33,836 nucleotides of DNA. It comes from Parachlamydiaceae bacterium. GTDB lineage: Bacteria; Chlamydiota; Chlamydiia; Chlamydiales; Parachlamydiaceae. The position numbers and the translations under genes are program-made. Below the pieces are notes generated by a model. The model did not search any database and had not been told where the DNA came from. It saw nothing but the letters and a program-made list of their open reading frames with translations. Positions 16,035-23,664 of the stretch are shown piece by piece. The stretch's first letter is position 1; each line of letters begins with the position of its first letter. The stretch covers positions 1 through 33,836 of the forward strand of contig JACDES010000020.1 of the NCBI GenBank assembly GCA_013816265.1. Direction: 5' to 3'.

Positions 16035-17519
16035 GTGCTAAAAATTTCAGATTCTTTACAAAGTATCCCACCTATTACTTTTAAAACTTATTGGGGTTCT
16101 CTTTCTCCATTAAGACAATCAATAGTAATTATTGGCGCTCTATTTTTTTCCACACTATCGTTAGCATATAGTTTATCAAGAGTTTTTCCTGGAATGAGAT
16201 CCATCATACGAGCCCGTCAAGAAAAGCCAAATGAAATTTCGACACATGGCGTAACCAAATCTGCAAGGACTCTTGAATCTCAACAAACAGGAAAAGATGA
16301 TGCTGAACCAATACAGCCAACTGAAAAAGAGATCTCAAAGGCTGATACTATATTTTTGCAATTATTAGAGCGTAATAAATCAAAATTACAAAATTTGCTT
16401 ATAGATGCTGTTAAAGAGTGTAATATCCCCTTACAGAAAACCCAAGAAACTATAAAGAATGAAATAACAAATTCAATGGCAAAGACGTTATCAGCTGTAA
16501 AACCTGCTCCAAGTGAAACAGAACTCACAAAAATACCATCCACAAATGAAGCAGAACACACGCAAGAGGAATTATCGCAACCATCGGCGGATCAACAAAA
16601 ATTTTTCAATAATAGAGCAGATGATATCATCCAGTCGCTGACTTACCTTGTTCTCTTCAGAAAGTCCTTGAATTTGAAACAAAATGATTTTCATGAAATT
16701 TTGAAAGAAAAAATTGAGTCGGATACACTCTCATTTACAGAATTAACTTATTTAAATACCTTAGCTACCTTTTTTATAAGATATGAAAGTAAAGATTCTT
16801 TTGAACACTTTTATAAATATTTAAGTGATGATCAAATAAATGAAATTATTAACTATAGCGCATTACTTAAAACTCAACTTGACAAAGAAAAAAAATCTTT
16901 TGAATCTTTAATAACAAAATTTCATAAATTGATAGAAGACAAAATCAATATTACCGATGAAAAAATAGAATTTCTTATTAAGAAATTAAATGAAAAAATA
17001 GCAAATAAGACAATATTATCCGATGACGAAGTAATTTACCTCAATCAATGGAAGGAGTTTCTCATTTCATTCGATAAACAAATAAGTGTGTCAGTTTGTC
17101 CATTTGATTTCATTTGCAAGATTGATATCATCGAGTTTTACTCAATATATAATCCAATGAAAGAAATAATCGCTCAGATAGAAAAAGCCGAGTTTGTCGA
17201 ACTCATGAAACTTGAAGAAATACGTGAAGATCTCAACGAGATTAAAGAGTTGATTTACCGAGTTGATTTTGATACAACCAACTTCTATAGTTACCACGAA
17301 GGATTTAGTAACAATCCAGCGGTCGATGCTAATAATCAAAAACATGTGCTATTTATTAAGGCATGTAATAAATTCTACAATAAATATGAAACCAATAAAT
17401 ATAACCCATTAGAAATAGAGAAATGGAAAGTTAAATTTGTTGAGGAAGGATTCGATAATGTAATAAAATCCATTCTTCTTTGTTATAAACATAAAATTGC
17501 ATTTCAAGATTTGCTATAA
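16035..17519 (+). CDS. Bitopic membrane protein of unknown function, related N-terminus to the gene at 281
   Basis: 494 aa from a GTG start at 16035. The open frame extends to an ATG at 15972, but AGAGGA sits 5 bases before the GTG, and the 21 extra residues are Cys/Phe/Ile-rich junk-like sequence. Residues about 27-48 form one membrane segment (QSIVIIGALFFSTLSLAYSL), preceded by a polar segment with SLSP and followed by basic residues. This is the same arrangement and partly the same residues as in the protein at 281. A Glu/Thr/Pro linker follows (about 65-190), then about 300 residues of charged helices, probably coiled coil. No catalytic motif is seen. A strong terminator follows at 17544. 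Likely a paralogue in a family of anchored helical proteins; function unknown. Confidence 0.8.
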   Translation: MLKISDSLQSIPPITFKTYWGSLSPLRQSIVIIGALFFSTLSLAYSLSRVFPGMRSIIRARQEKPNEISTHGVTKSARTLESQQTGKDDAEPIQPTEKEISKADTIFLQLLERNKSKLQNLLIDAVKECNIPLQKTQETIKNEITNSMAKTLSAVKPAPSETELTKIPSTNEAEHTQEELSQPSADQQKFFNNRADDIIQSLTYLVLFRKSLNLKQNDFHEILKEKIESDTLSFTELTYLNTLATFFIRYESKDSFEHFYKYLSDDQINEIINYSALLKTQLDKEKKSFESLITKFHKLIEDKINITDEKIEFLIKKLNEKIANKTILSDDEVIYLNQWKEFLISFDKQISVSVCPFDFICKIDIIEFYSIYNPMKEIIAQIEKAEFVELMKLEEIREDLNEIKELIYRVDFDTTNFYSYHEGFSNNPAVDANNQKHVLFIKACNKFYNKYETNKYNPLEIEKWKVKFVEEGFDNVIKSILLCYKHKIAFQDLL

Positions 17520-17543
17520 GTTTTTCATCTGGCGATTAAAAAT

Positions 17544-17571
17544 AACGCAACCTAAGGTTGCGTTTTTTTTT
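17544..17571 (+). terminator. Strong Rho-independent terminator
   Basis: aacgcaacc (17544-17552) pairs perfectly with ggttgcgtt (17556-17564) around a 3-base loop, followed by a run of T. It lies 25 bases after the stop of the preceding gene. Confidence 0.9.
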
Positions 17572-17598
17572 GTAAGTTGAAATAGTATCTTTTCCGAA

Positions 17599-17765
17599 TT
17601 ATACCACGCTCTGGTAGGATTGTTAGATTTTTTGCGCGTGAAAGCTCCCGCGGTTGAGCGATCGTAAGTCACCCAATATTATAGTAATATGGGGTGACTT
17701 AAGATCGCTCAACGCTGGGGCTTTGACCAGCAAAAAATTAACAATCCTACCCGAGCGTGGTATAA
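17599..17765. mobile_element. 167-bp MITE-like element with TATACCACG ends
   Basis: It starts ttataccacgct and ends with the exact inverse agcgtggtataa. The arms pair almost throughout, including ggtaggattgtta against taacaatcctacc and gttgagcgat against atcgctcaac, with acccaatatt/aatatggggt near the centre. It encodes nothing. The TA at each tip may be a 2-bp target duplication, as made by IS630/mariner-type transposases (inference). A near-identical copy in the opposite orientation enters the right edge of the window at 33734. It lies between a terminator and the next gene. Confidence 0.85.
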
Positions 17766-17791
17766 CCCGATTTATTAAGGAGTCTCATATT

Positions 17792-18235
17792 ATGAAGGAT
17801 ATTATCGAAAAACGCATAGAACTTAACGCCCCTATTTCTAAAGTCTGGAAAGCGTTAACTGACTATAAACAGTTTGGTGAATGGTTCTGCGTTAATGTGG
17901 AAAAACCGTTTACGCCAGGACATATTGTACGGGGACAGCTCACATACCCAGGTTATGAGAACTATCCATGGGAAGTCGTTGTACAAAAGATTGAACCAGA
18001 ATATCTTTTTTCATTTACTTGGCATCCTTATGCCATAGATATCAAAAGAGATTATTCAAAAGAAAAATCAACTCTCGTCGAATTCAGATTGCAGAAAATT
18101 GAAAAAGGATCCTTGCTAGTAATAACCGAGTCTGGTTTTGATAAAATCCCAACTGAGCGACAACTTGTGGCCTTTCGCATGAATGAGGATGGTTGGAACG
18201 AACAAATAAAAAATATTGAACGGTACGTAGAATAG
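17792..18235 (+). CDS. SRPBCC/AHSA1-family protein
   Basis: 147 aa from the ATG at 17792, which has AAGGAG 9 bases upstream. A longer reading frame starts at 17654, but those extra codons lie inside the palindromic element and should be dropped. The sequence has the AHSA1 (Hsp90 ATPase activator homologue 1-like) layout: IEKRIELNAPISKVWKALTD at residues 5-24, then FGEWFCV, a central WEVVVQKIEPEYLFSFTWHP, and a C-terminal helix ending GWNEQIKNIERYVE. These proteins form a helix-grip fold with a hydrophobic cavity for small ligands; the bacterial members are often of unknown substrate. The gene is single and flanked by repeats on both sides. Confidence 0.88.
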   Translation: MKDIIEKRIELNAPISKVWKALTDYKQFGEWFCVNVEKPFTPGHIVRGQLTYPGYENYPWEVVVQKIEPEYLFSFTWHPYAIDIKRDYSKEKSTLVEFRLQKIEKGSLLVITESGFDKIPTERQLVAFRMNEDGWNEQIKNIERYVE

Positions 18236-18318
18236 ACCTTTTGCGTTAGTAATCAGAGTCACTTTAAGTTAACCCAGGGACACGTAGACGCAGAAAGGTC
18301 ATATGAGTTAAAGTAGCC

Positions 18319-18524
18319 TAACGACTCCTCGTTAGCTTAGAGAGCGTCTGATCAAAGCCTCAGAGTGTTTCTTTTGTCCCTTCTCGTCCATTTTCGTCCA
18401 TTTTTTGTCCCTATAGTCCATATAGTCCATAAAATTTATGGACAGTATGGACTATATGGACAAAAATAGACGGAAGGACACTCCAGACATTGCCAGATGC
18501 CCTCCAAGCTAACGAGGAGTCATT
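18319..18524. repeat. GTCCAT/ATGGAC hairpin array, copy 2, in a larger palindrome
   Basis: The inner part (18363-18483) carries gtcc(at) units on the left and atggac units on the right. The stretch 18438-18461 is identical to 2746-2769. Outer arms aacgactcctcgttagctt (18320-18338) and aagctaacgaggagtcatt (18505-18523) pair with one mismatch, so copy 2 is wrapped in additional inverted sequence absent from copy 1. It lies between convergent genes and fills most of the 337-base gap. Confidence 0.8.
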
Positions 18525-18572
18525 AAACTTTTTTTTCTTTTAATTAAAACATCGTTATTGCAAATTTTTAAC

Positions 18573-18950
18573 TTATTTAGTTACATGCTGATCCACCAGA
18601 ATCGTATTTCCATCTGGATCCACAATCATAAAGCTTGCAGGACCAACAGTACTCTCGTCAGCTTCTGAGATCATGTTAATGCCACGATTCTTCAACTGTC
18701 GTTGCAGTTCTCTAATATCTGTAAATTCTTTTAATTGCTGGGCATCCTTATTCCAACCGGGGTTGAAAGTCATAATATTCTTTTCAAACATTCCTTGAAA
18801 TAATCCAATGGTATGATCACCATTTTTCAAAATTATCCAATTTTGTGTTTGATCTCCCATGAATACTTTAAAACCTAATTTCTCATAAAAGAGCTTCGAG
18901 GCTTCAATATCTTTTACAGCTAAGCTAATAGAGAATGTTCCTAAGTCCAT
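18573..18950 (-). CDS. VOC-family (glyoxalase/bleomycin resistance-like) protein
   Basis: 125 aa, one VOC domain. Residues 5-25 (TFSISLAVKDIEASKLFYEK) open the first beta-alpha-beta module with the usual LGFKV after it. The C-terminal module ends FMIVDPDGNTILVDQHV, in which DPDGN is the family's hallmark turn. AAGGA lies 5 bases before the ATG. It is the last gene of the minus-strand run that begins at 21408, 28 bases after the GNAT gene, and is probably co-transcribed. The substrate could be a toxic metabolite or antibiotic; it cannot be determined from sequence. Confidence 0.9.
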   Translation of the reverse strand: MDLGTFSISLAVKDIEASKLFYEKLGFKVFMGDQTQNWIILKNGDHTIGLFQGMFEKNIMTFNPGWNKDAQQLKEFTDIRELQRQLKNRGINMISEADESTVGPASFMIVDPDGNTILVDQHVTK

Positions 18951-18978
18951 TATTTTCCTTCAACGTTGGTTGTCTAAT

Positions 18979-20007
18979 TTAGTCCAATGATTTAGTTAAC
19001 CACAAAAGCAGATCATCATCAACTGGATATTTTTCCCCAGGAGTTACAAAGGCATAATCATAGGTTATTCCTTTTCCATCAGGGATATAACCTAATTTGA
19101 AATAGAGCTTTTGAGCACTTCCATAATCTTTGTAGAGCCCAACACCCAATCCAATCTGTTTATAACCCTCTATGCGAGCCATATTTTCAATGTGGCGGAT
19201 CAACAATTCTCCATAGCCTCTATGACGCCAATTAGAAGAAATCCAAACATCATTGATTTCAGGAATACTCGCATTCTGAAATTCAGGATATTTAGACTCT
19301 CGGAATAAATTTGCATACCCAATAATTGACCCTTCAAATTCAATTAAATAAACAGATCTAATATTCTCCTGATGGTCTTTGTAATAATTTTCCCATTTTT
19401 TAGTCGTCTCTTGAAAAGAGCTCCATGGAAAACAAAATGTCTGAATGATTTTTTTAACATCTTCTTTTTGAATTTCTCTAACCAAGATTTTATCTTCTTT
19501 CAAATTTTGGCATAAGCTCAAACCCATCACAATATCATCAATATATCCATGATTAATTTTTACCCTTTTCTTCAATCGTCCTTCTTCTGTAAATCCAAAT
19601 TTTCTATATAACGAAATAGCAGCAAAATTAGTCGCTCTCACATTTAACTGAATTTTTTCTATCCCAGAACTTTTTGCCCACAAAACAATTTGTGCAAGTA
19701 ATTGTTTGCCCACACCCTTTCTTTGCCAACCTTTATGGACAACAATATTCAGATCGGCAACGTGACTCAGAGACTTTACATGATACGGCTCTAAAAAAGC
19801 ATGTCCTATCAATTGCCCTTCAAGCTCAGCAACAAGATAAATTCCCTTTTTATTTTTGATAAACGTCGAAATAGTATTCACAACATTTTCATCAGTAAGT
19901 TCTGAAGGCATTGAGCAAAATAAACCTGGCTCTTGAGCTATTTCTCGTTCAGCTTGCGCTATCGTGTGAGCCTCTTCAATTTTTGCTTCTCTGATATTTA
20001 GTTCCAT
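18979..20007 (-). CDS. Tandem GNAT acetyltransferase
   Basis: 342 aa from the ATG at 20007, chosen over an upstream ATG at 20109 because AGGA lies 5 bases before it and the GNAT fold begins at once (MELNIREAKIEEAHTIA). Two GNAT domains lie in tandem. The first (about 1-165) has the acetyl-CoA pyrophosphate loop GWQRKGVGKQLL and the later NFAAISLYRKFGF. The second (about 172-342) has NWRHRGYGELLI and SAQKLYFKLGY. Both retain the R/Q-x-x-G-x-G/A pattern, so both may bind acetyl-CoA. Such enzymes acetylate amino groups of antibiotics, polyamines, peptides or proteins. It follows the MarR gene by 142 bases in the same direction. Confidence 0.9.
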   Translation of the reverse strand: MELNIREAKIEEAHTIAQAEREIAQEPGLFCSMPSELTDENVVNTISTFIKNKKGIYLVAELEGQLIGHAFLEPYHVKSLSHVADLNIVVHKGWQRKGVGKQLLAQIVLWAKSSGIEKIQLNVRATNFAAISLYRKFGFTEEGRLKKRVKINHGYIDDIVMGLSLCQNLKEDKILVREIQKEDVKKIIQTFCFPWSSFQETTKKWENYYKDHQENIRSVYLIEFEGSIIGYANLFRESKYPEFQNASIPEINDVWISSNWRHRGYGELLIRHIENMARIEGYKQIGLGVGLYKDYGSAQKLYFKLGYIPDGKGITYDYAFVTPGEKYPVDDDLLLWLTKSLD

Positions 20008-20149
20008 TGTAGTCCTATTGATCATGACATATGATATATTTAAGAAGGCGAAACTATTCATTATTCCAAAAACATCTCGATTTTCCGATAGATACCAAAC
20101 CAATTCCACTGTTTCCTTAATTCGATTATTAAGAGCAATTTATAGTTTC

Positions 20150-20617
20150 TCATTGTTCATGAGGGATTAATTTATGAAATATATTAATCATACTTTCCAT
20201 TTCTTTGGGAGAAAGATTTTCAAAAAATTGGGCATCCCCTTTTTCTACAGCCGGTAATGCAACAGATAAAATTTGGCTTCCATTTCGCGTCAAAAAAGTA
20301 TTTTTAGCTCGTCCGTCTGATGATTGCTCTCGTTTGACTAGCTCCTTCTGCTCTAATCCCTTAATGATTTGTGAGGTTGTATTTGGATCTAAACCTGCCA
20401 TTCTTCCAATCGCCACTTGAGTGACAGGATCTCCATTTCTAGTTAACCAACCTAAAGTAGCCAAGACAACAAATTGTGGATGCGTTAAACAATAATTTTT
20501 AAGAACGGCTTCTATGGTACTTCGCCATGTAGTGCTAATATGCCAAAGAAGAAATCCTGGACTACGTTCAGGTCCCTTATAAACACTTATTTCTTTAAAA
20601 TTTAAATTATTTGTCAT
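20150..20617 (-). CDS. MarR-family transcriptional regulator
   Basis: 155 aa. The winged helix-turn-helix spans about residues 45-115. It has HPQFVVLATLGWL, then TQVAIGRMAGLDPNTTSQII as recognition region, then LVKREQSSDGRAKNTFLT as the wing with the conserved Asp-x-Arg-Ala. The flanking helices would form the dimer interface. The start ATG directly abuts the TAG stop of the EVE gene, so translation is coupled. MarR proteins usually repress their own operon and release DNA on binding a small phenolic ligand or oxidant. A perfect 14-bp palindrome lies in the promoter of this operon (21447-21460) and is the likely binding site. Confidence 0.92.
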   Translation of the reverse strand: MTNNLNFKEISVYKGPERSPGFLLWHISTTWRSTIEAVLKNYCLTHPQFVVLATLGWLTRNGDPVTQVAIGRMAGLDPNTTSQIIKGLEQKELVKREQSSDGRAKNTFLTRNGSQILSVALPAVEKGDAQFFENLSPKEMESMINIFHKLIPHEQ

Positions 20618-21037
20618 CTATATTATTCCCATCTCTTTTGCAATAATCTGAAAATCATCTCGCATTATTTCAAAACAACCTCGTCGGAAGGGAAAACCCC
20701 ATTTAGATTTGTCTTTTATAAAATGTAAAGAATCTAATAAAGGCTCGATCGGAACCTTCCTTGAATCCATGTAACATATATCTCGACGCCATGGGATAAA
20801 ATCATGACTCATTATAAATTGATAAGGATCATTTGATTTGACCTTTCCTACAGCTGTAAAGGATCTGCAAGGTTCTTTACTTCCAAATAAAATGGTCGGC
20901 GAATAATAGATAATCCAATCACCTTCGGACATATTTTTCAATGGTCCAGGTTTACCATGGCAGACCTGAGCAAAACCTTCGGCCATCCCTTTTTGAACAT
21001 GTTCTAGAGATGCTACAGCTATCCAATAACGACTCAT
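20618..21037 (-). CDS. EVE-domain (UPF0310) protein
   Basis: 139 aa, a single EVE domain. It starts MSRYWIAVASLEHVQKGM, followed by GFAQVCHGKPGPLKNMSEGD with WIIYYSP, then FTAVGKVKSNDPYQ and PWRRDICYMD, all conserved features of the stand-alone EVE/UPF0310 family. EVE domains share the PUA/YTH-like fold and are thought to read modified bases in DNA or RNA. Its ATG overlaps the TGA of the upstream VOC gene by 4 bases (ATGA), and its own stop abuts the MarR start, so the three are translationally coupled. Why a base reader sits in a MarR-controlled detoxification-type operon is unclear. Confidence 0.9.
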   Translation of the reverse strand: MSRYWIAVASLEHVQKGMAEGFAQVCHGKPGPLKNMSEGDWIIYYSPTILFGSKEPCRSFTAVGKVKSNDPYQFIMSHDFIPWRRDICYMDSRKVPIEPLLDSLHFIKDKSKWGFPFRRGCFEIMRDDFQIIAKEMGII

Positions 21038-21408
21038 TTTTGCTCCTCAAATAATTTGTAGACTCTTATTCTATGACCATCAGGATCTAATATAACAAAA
21101 GTACGTCCAAAATCCATATCGGTTGGTTTTTGTGCCACCGTTACACTCTTCTTTCCCCATGCGTCATATACAGCATCTACATTAAGCGCTGGAAAACATA
21201 TCTCCAAAGCTCCTGCTGGTGCTTCCACTCGTGGTTCAGCTGTGAACTTAGACCACAGACCTAACATCACCCCATTTTTTAATGCAAACATAACAAATGT
21301 TGGTGATTCTTCAATTGGTTTCATTTCAAAGAGTTCTTGATAAAACAACGAACTTTTTTGTGGATTTGTTACAAAAAGCAATACAAAACCTAAACTTGCA
21401 GTAAACAT
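21034..21408 (-). CDS. VOC-family protein, first gene of the MarR operon
   Basis: 124 aa from the ATG at 21408. An in-frame ATG at 21441 exists, but it lies within the likely promoter -10 region, while an AGGGGG ribosome binding site precedes 21408. Features are SLGFVLLFVTNPQKSSLFYQ at the start, NGVMLGLW in the middle and a C-terminal VILDPDGHRIRVYKL. It lacks obvious signals for export. Its stop overlaps the EVE gene start by 4 bases. As the first gene behind the predicted MarR operator, it is likely the main regulated product, perhaps modifying or binding the inducer. Confidence 0.9.
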   Translation of the reverse strand: MFTASLGFVLLFVTNPQKSSLFYQELFEMKPIEESPTFVMFALKNGVMLGLWSKFTAEPRVEAPAGALEICFPALNVDAVYDAWGKKSVTVAQKPTDMDFGRTFVILDPDGHRIRVYKLFEEQK

Positions 21409-21443
21409 AAGCCCCCTACACATTTTGATAAATAAACACATTT

Positions 21444-21471
21444 ATTATACGTATACGTATTATATTGTCTA
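21444..21471 (-). promoter_or_regulatory. Promoter of the VOC-EVE-MarR operon with embedded palindromic operator
   Basis: Read on the minus strand, TAGACA (21471-21466) and TATAAT (21449-21444) are 16 bases apart. The spacer and the start of the -10 box contain the perfect 14-bp palindrome atacgtatacgtat (21447-21460). A dimeric repressor bound there would block RNA polymerase directly. The site is 36-41 bases upstream of the VOC start codon, leaving room for a short leader with the ribosome binding site. Confidence 0.65.
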
Positions 21472-21508
21472 GCTTTTGTTTTGATTGGGTCTTTCGTTAA
21501 ACTTAAAT

Positions 21509-21530
21509 TTGTATAGTGTGATTTATACAA
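21509..21530. promoter_or_regulatory. Dyad in the divergent intergenic region
   Basis: ttgtata (21509-21515) and tatacaa (21524-21530) are perfect inverted 7-mers with an 8-base spacer, the size of a typical dimer binding site. It lies between the MarR operon promoter and the plus-strand gene at 21639. Its 3' arm could belong to a weak promoter for that gene (TTAAAT, 17 bases, TACAAT). Function is not shown. Confidence 0.35.
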
Positions 21531-21638
21531 TACGTGAGTGGGATTTGTGATAAAACCAACCAATAAAAATTCTGATGTCTTTTAATAAATAATCGGTGTA
21601 TTCTAGTGTATCAATAACCTGAAAAGCTTGGGTAAAGT

Positions 21639-22529
21639 ATGGACTTAGTACAAAAATGCACGCTTGTAAGTAACCCAACAAACTGGGAACTTATTTATAA
21701 AGATAAAGAGGTTCAACCTACCAAAGACTCTACTTACAAAGTTGTTTATTTAGTTATTTCTATAGTTGCTTGGCCAATTTTTTTTCTTGCTGGTGCTTTG
21801 GCTTTAACATACAATGCTTATTACTATTTTAAGGCGACATTTCATCAAAGTAAAATTATCGAAGTATTGACAGATGATCGCCATTTATTAGAATACGAAA
21901 AAAATAGAATTCATGAATGCAAAAATCAAATTAATAAACTCAAGTTTATCGCTCTTCCTACCTTGAAGATGCTAAACAAACCAAATGAATTGGGTCTGCC
22001 AAATCCAATAATTAGATATCCAGAAAATACTCCTGCAGAAGAAACACCTGAAGCATATTATCCCGATTTTCCCTGGAATGATTTTATTAATACTAATTTC
22101 TTGGAAAAGTCGAATGATCCTTATAAGCTAGACAAAAAACGCATGATAATGCTTGAACATATCCGTTTATCGCTTTTATTCCTCTCGAGACAAATCACTG
22201 TATTATCGAACTCAGCAGGTAACGACAAATTAGAAGCAATTAAAAAAATTGCCGAGTTAAGTTTTGTTAAAATCCAACTCAAAAAAGAAGAATCAAAAAA
22301 ATGGGTCTTTTCTTCAATCTTAGAAATGATACCTCTCGGACATTTCTGGAATACATTTTCTCAACCAAATGTAAATGATCGATTAAAATATGAGAAAAAC
22401 AAACAATTTCTCCTTTCAATAAATAATCTAAATACATATGAAGATCTCGTTGATGCCCATAATAAATTAGTGACAAACAACAGTTATCTGCTTCCCTATA
22501 TCAAGTTTTCACACTACCTAACACTTTAA
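21639..22529 (+). CDS. Membrane-anchored protein of unknown function
   Basis: 296 aa. One long hydrophobic region at about residues 34-62 (VVYLVISIVAWPIFFLAGAL...) could be a single span or a tight hairpin. The 33-residue N-terminus is polar, and the rest is soluble and mostly helical, with charged stretches at about 75-105 and 200-225. No known domain or catalytic motif was recognised. A bilobed hydrophobic segment near the N-terminus is the hallmark of chlamydial inclusion-membrane proteins, but this similarity is only in layout. No convincing ribosome binding site precedes the ATG. The gene runs divergently from the MarR operon and converges with the GNAT gene ending at 22758. Confidence 0.75.
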   Translation: MDLVQKCTLVSNPTNWELIYKDKEVQPTKDSTYKVVYLVISIVAWPIFFLAGALALTYNAYYYFKATFHQSKIIEVLTDDRHLLEYEKNRIHECKNQINKLKFIALPTLKMLNKPNELGLPNPIIRYPENTPAEETPEAYYPDFPWNDFINTNFLEKSNDPYKLDKKRMIMLEHIRLSLLFLSRQITVLSNSAGNDKLEAIKKIAELSFVKIQLKKEESKKWVFSSILEMIPLGHFWNTFSQPNVNDRLKYEKNKQFLLSINNLNTYEDLVDAHNKLVTNNSYLLPYIKFSHYLTL

Positions 22530-22559
22530 ATATTATTGGAGCAATAGTTTTCAATTACG

Positions 22560-22601
22560 TTTGCTGCTGTTTTTTTCATTAAAAGAAACACCGCAAAAAA
22601 A
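22560..22601. terminator. Possible bidirectional terminator between convergent genes
   Basis: tttgctgctgttttttt and aaaagaaacaccgcaaaaaaa can form an imperfect stem, with T-rich sequence on both sides. It lies 31 bases after the stop at 22529, in the gap between two convergent genes. The stem has mismatches, so confidence is low. Confidence 0.4.
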
Positions 22602-22757
22602 TCATGTTGATATCTGAGCGCTATAAGCATTTAAATAGTTTGGTAATTAAACTTAAAAAAGTTGTCAGGCATCTGTGTTTGGAACTGTTGAATAAGTCGT
22701 ATAAAATTCAACTCTAACTCATGTAAATTTTTTCAAGATATATAGAAGTCACCATCA

Positions 22758-23618
22758 TTAATCTGAAGTTCCAAACAAAAGAGCAAAATAACCTACTGAC
22801 TCAACCCCAAGAGATTTGTAGAGCTTTTGAGCAGGAAAATTGTTGTCTCCCGTAAAAATAATTAATTTTCGAATCTTATGAACTTTCTTCGCATCTAATA
22901 AAAGTTGTTGCATTACTGACCTGGAATATCCCTTTTGCCTATAATTGGGATGTGTGTACACGCCACCAACCTGCCCTAAATCCAATGCTTTTGCATTTAA
23001 GTCCGCAATAGATACAAGAGTATTTTTTAAGAATAGACCCCAAATAATCTTTTTATTCGTTTTATCCAAAAACTGATCTAACAATTGATGATCCGTCAAA
23101 TCATTCGGGAAGCCTTGCTCCACAATGTAATCTTGAATTAAAATTTTCCATTGAATGTAATCTGCTTCTGTTAAAAATCTAACATTAGATTGGGCTGGAA
23201 AGTCCTGCATAGATAAATCAATGCAATAGAGAATTTCTTTCGAAGCAGCAATCTCATTTTTGATAATTTTTTTACTTTTAAGATATTCCCAAAAGGGTCC
23301 GCAATAATTCCAATTTCCAATAAGCCCCTTTAAAGTGATCTTTTCTTGAATACAAGCTTCTACGACCATTTCAAAAATTGAATCATCAGTTGCTGATTCG
23401 ATTAATAAATTACCAGTTTTTGTAAGACAAAAAACTCCCTCAATCTTATCGAGAGAACGAATTAACTTATAATTTCCTGAATAAGGAGCTTCTGTAAGGG
23501 TGGCTCCATAGCTTTCAAAGTTTCCTAAAAGGAAAAGAGAATAATTTTCATGCTCTTTCAAAAAATTAAGCATTTCTTGTTGAGAAGATTGAGATACATT
23601 TTCAACAGAATATTTCAT
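22758..23618 (-). CDS. GNAT-family acetyltransferase
   Basis: About 286 aa from the ATG at 23618 (MKYSVENVSQSSQQEMLNFL). The frame is open to 23681 (307 aa), which would overlap the preceding gene by 17 bases; neither start has a strong ribosome binding site. The N-terminal half (FLLGNFESYG, later LKGLIGNWNYCGPFWEYL) looks like a diverged GNAT-like half. The C-terminal half has a clear acetyl-CoA binding motif at about residues 219-240 (GGVYTHPNYRQKGYSRSVMQ) and LIIFTGDNNFPAQKLYKSLG. This layout occurs in two-part GNAT proteins of unknown substrate. It follows the DHFR-like gene in the same direction and is likely co-transcribed. Confidence 0.85.
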   Translation of the reverse strand: MKYSVENVSQSSQQEMLNFLKEHENYSLFLLGNFESYGATLTEAPYSGNYKLIRSLDKIEGVFCLTKTGNLLIESATDDSIFEMVVEACIQEKITLKGLIGNWNYCGPFWEYLKSKKIIKNEIAASKEILYCIDLSMQDFPAQSNVRFLTEADYIQWKILIQDYIVEQGFPNDLTDHQLLDQFLDKTNKKIIWGLFLKNTLVSIADLNAKALDLGQVGGVYTHPNYRQKGYSRSVMQQLLLDAKKVHKIRKLIIFTGDNNFPAQKLYKSLGVESVGYFALLFGTSD

Positions 23619-23664
23619 TTTTATATCATCCATCCATTGAATATCTGCAAAAAATTGTTTTGAG

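Noticed and set aside
17654-17791. Longer start for the SRPBCC gene
   Set aside because: The extra 46 codons lie in a palindromic element; AAGGAG before the ATG at 17792 and the domain start both favour the short form.
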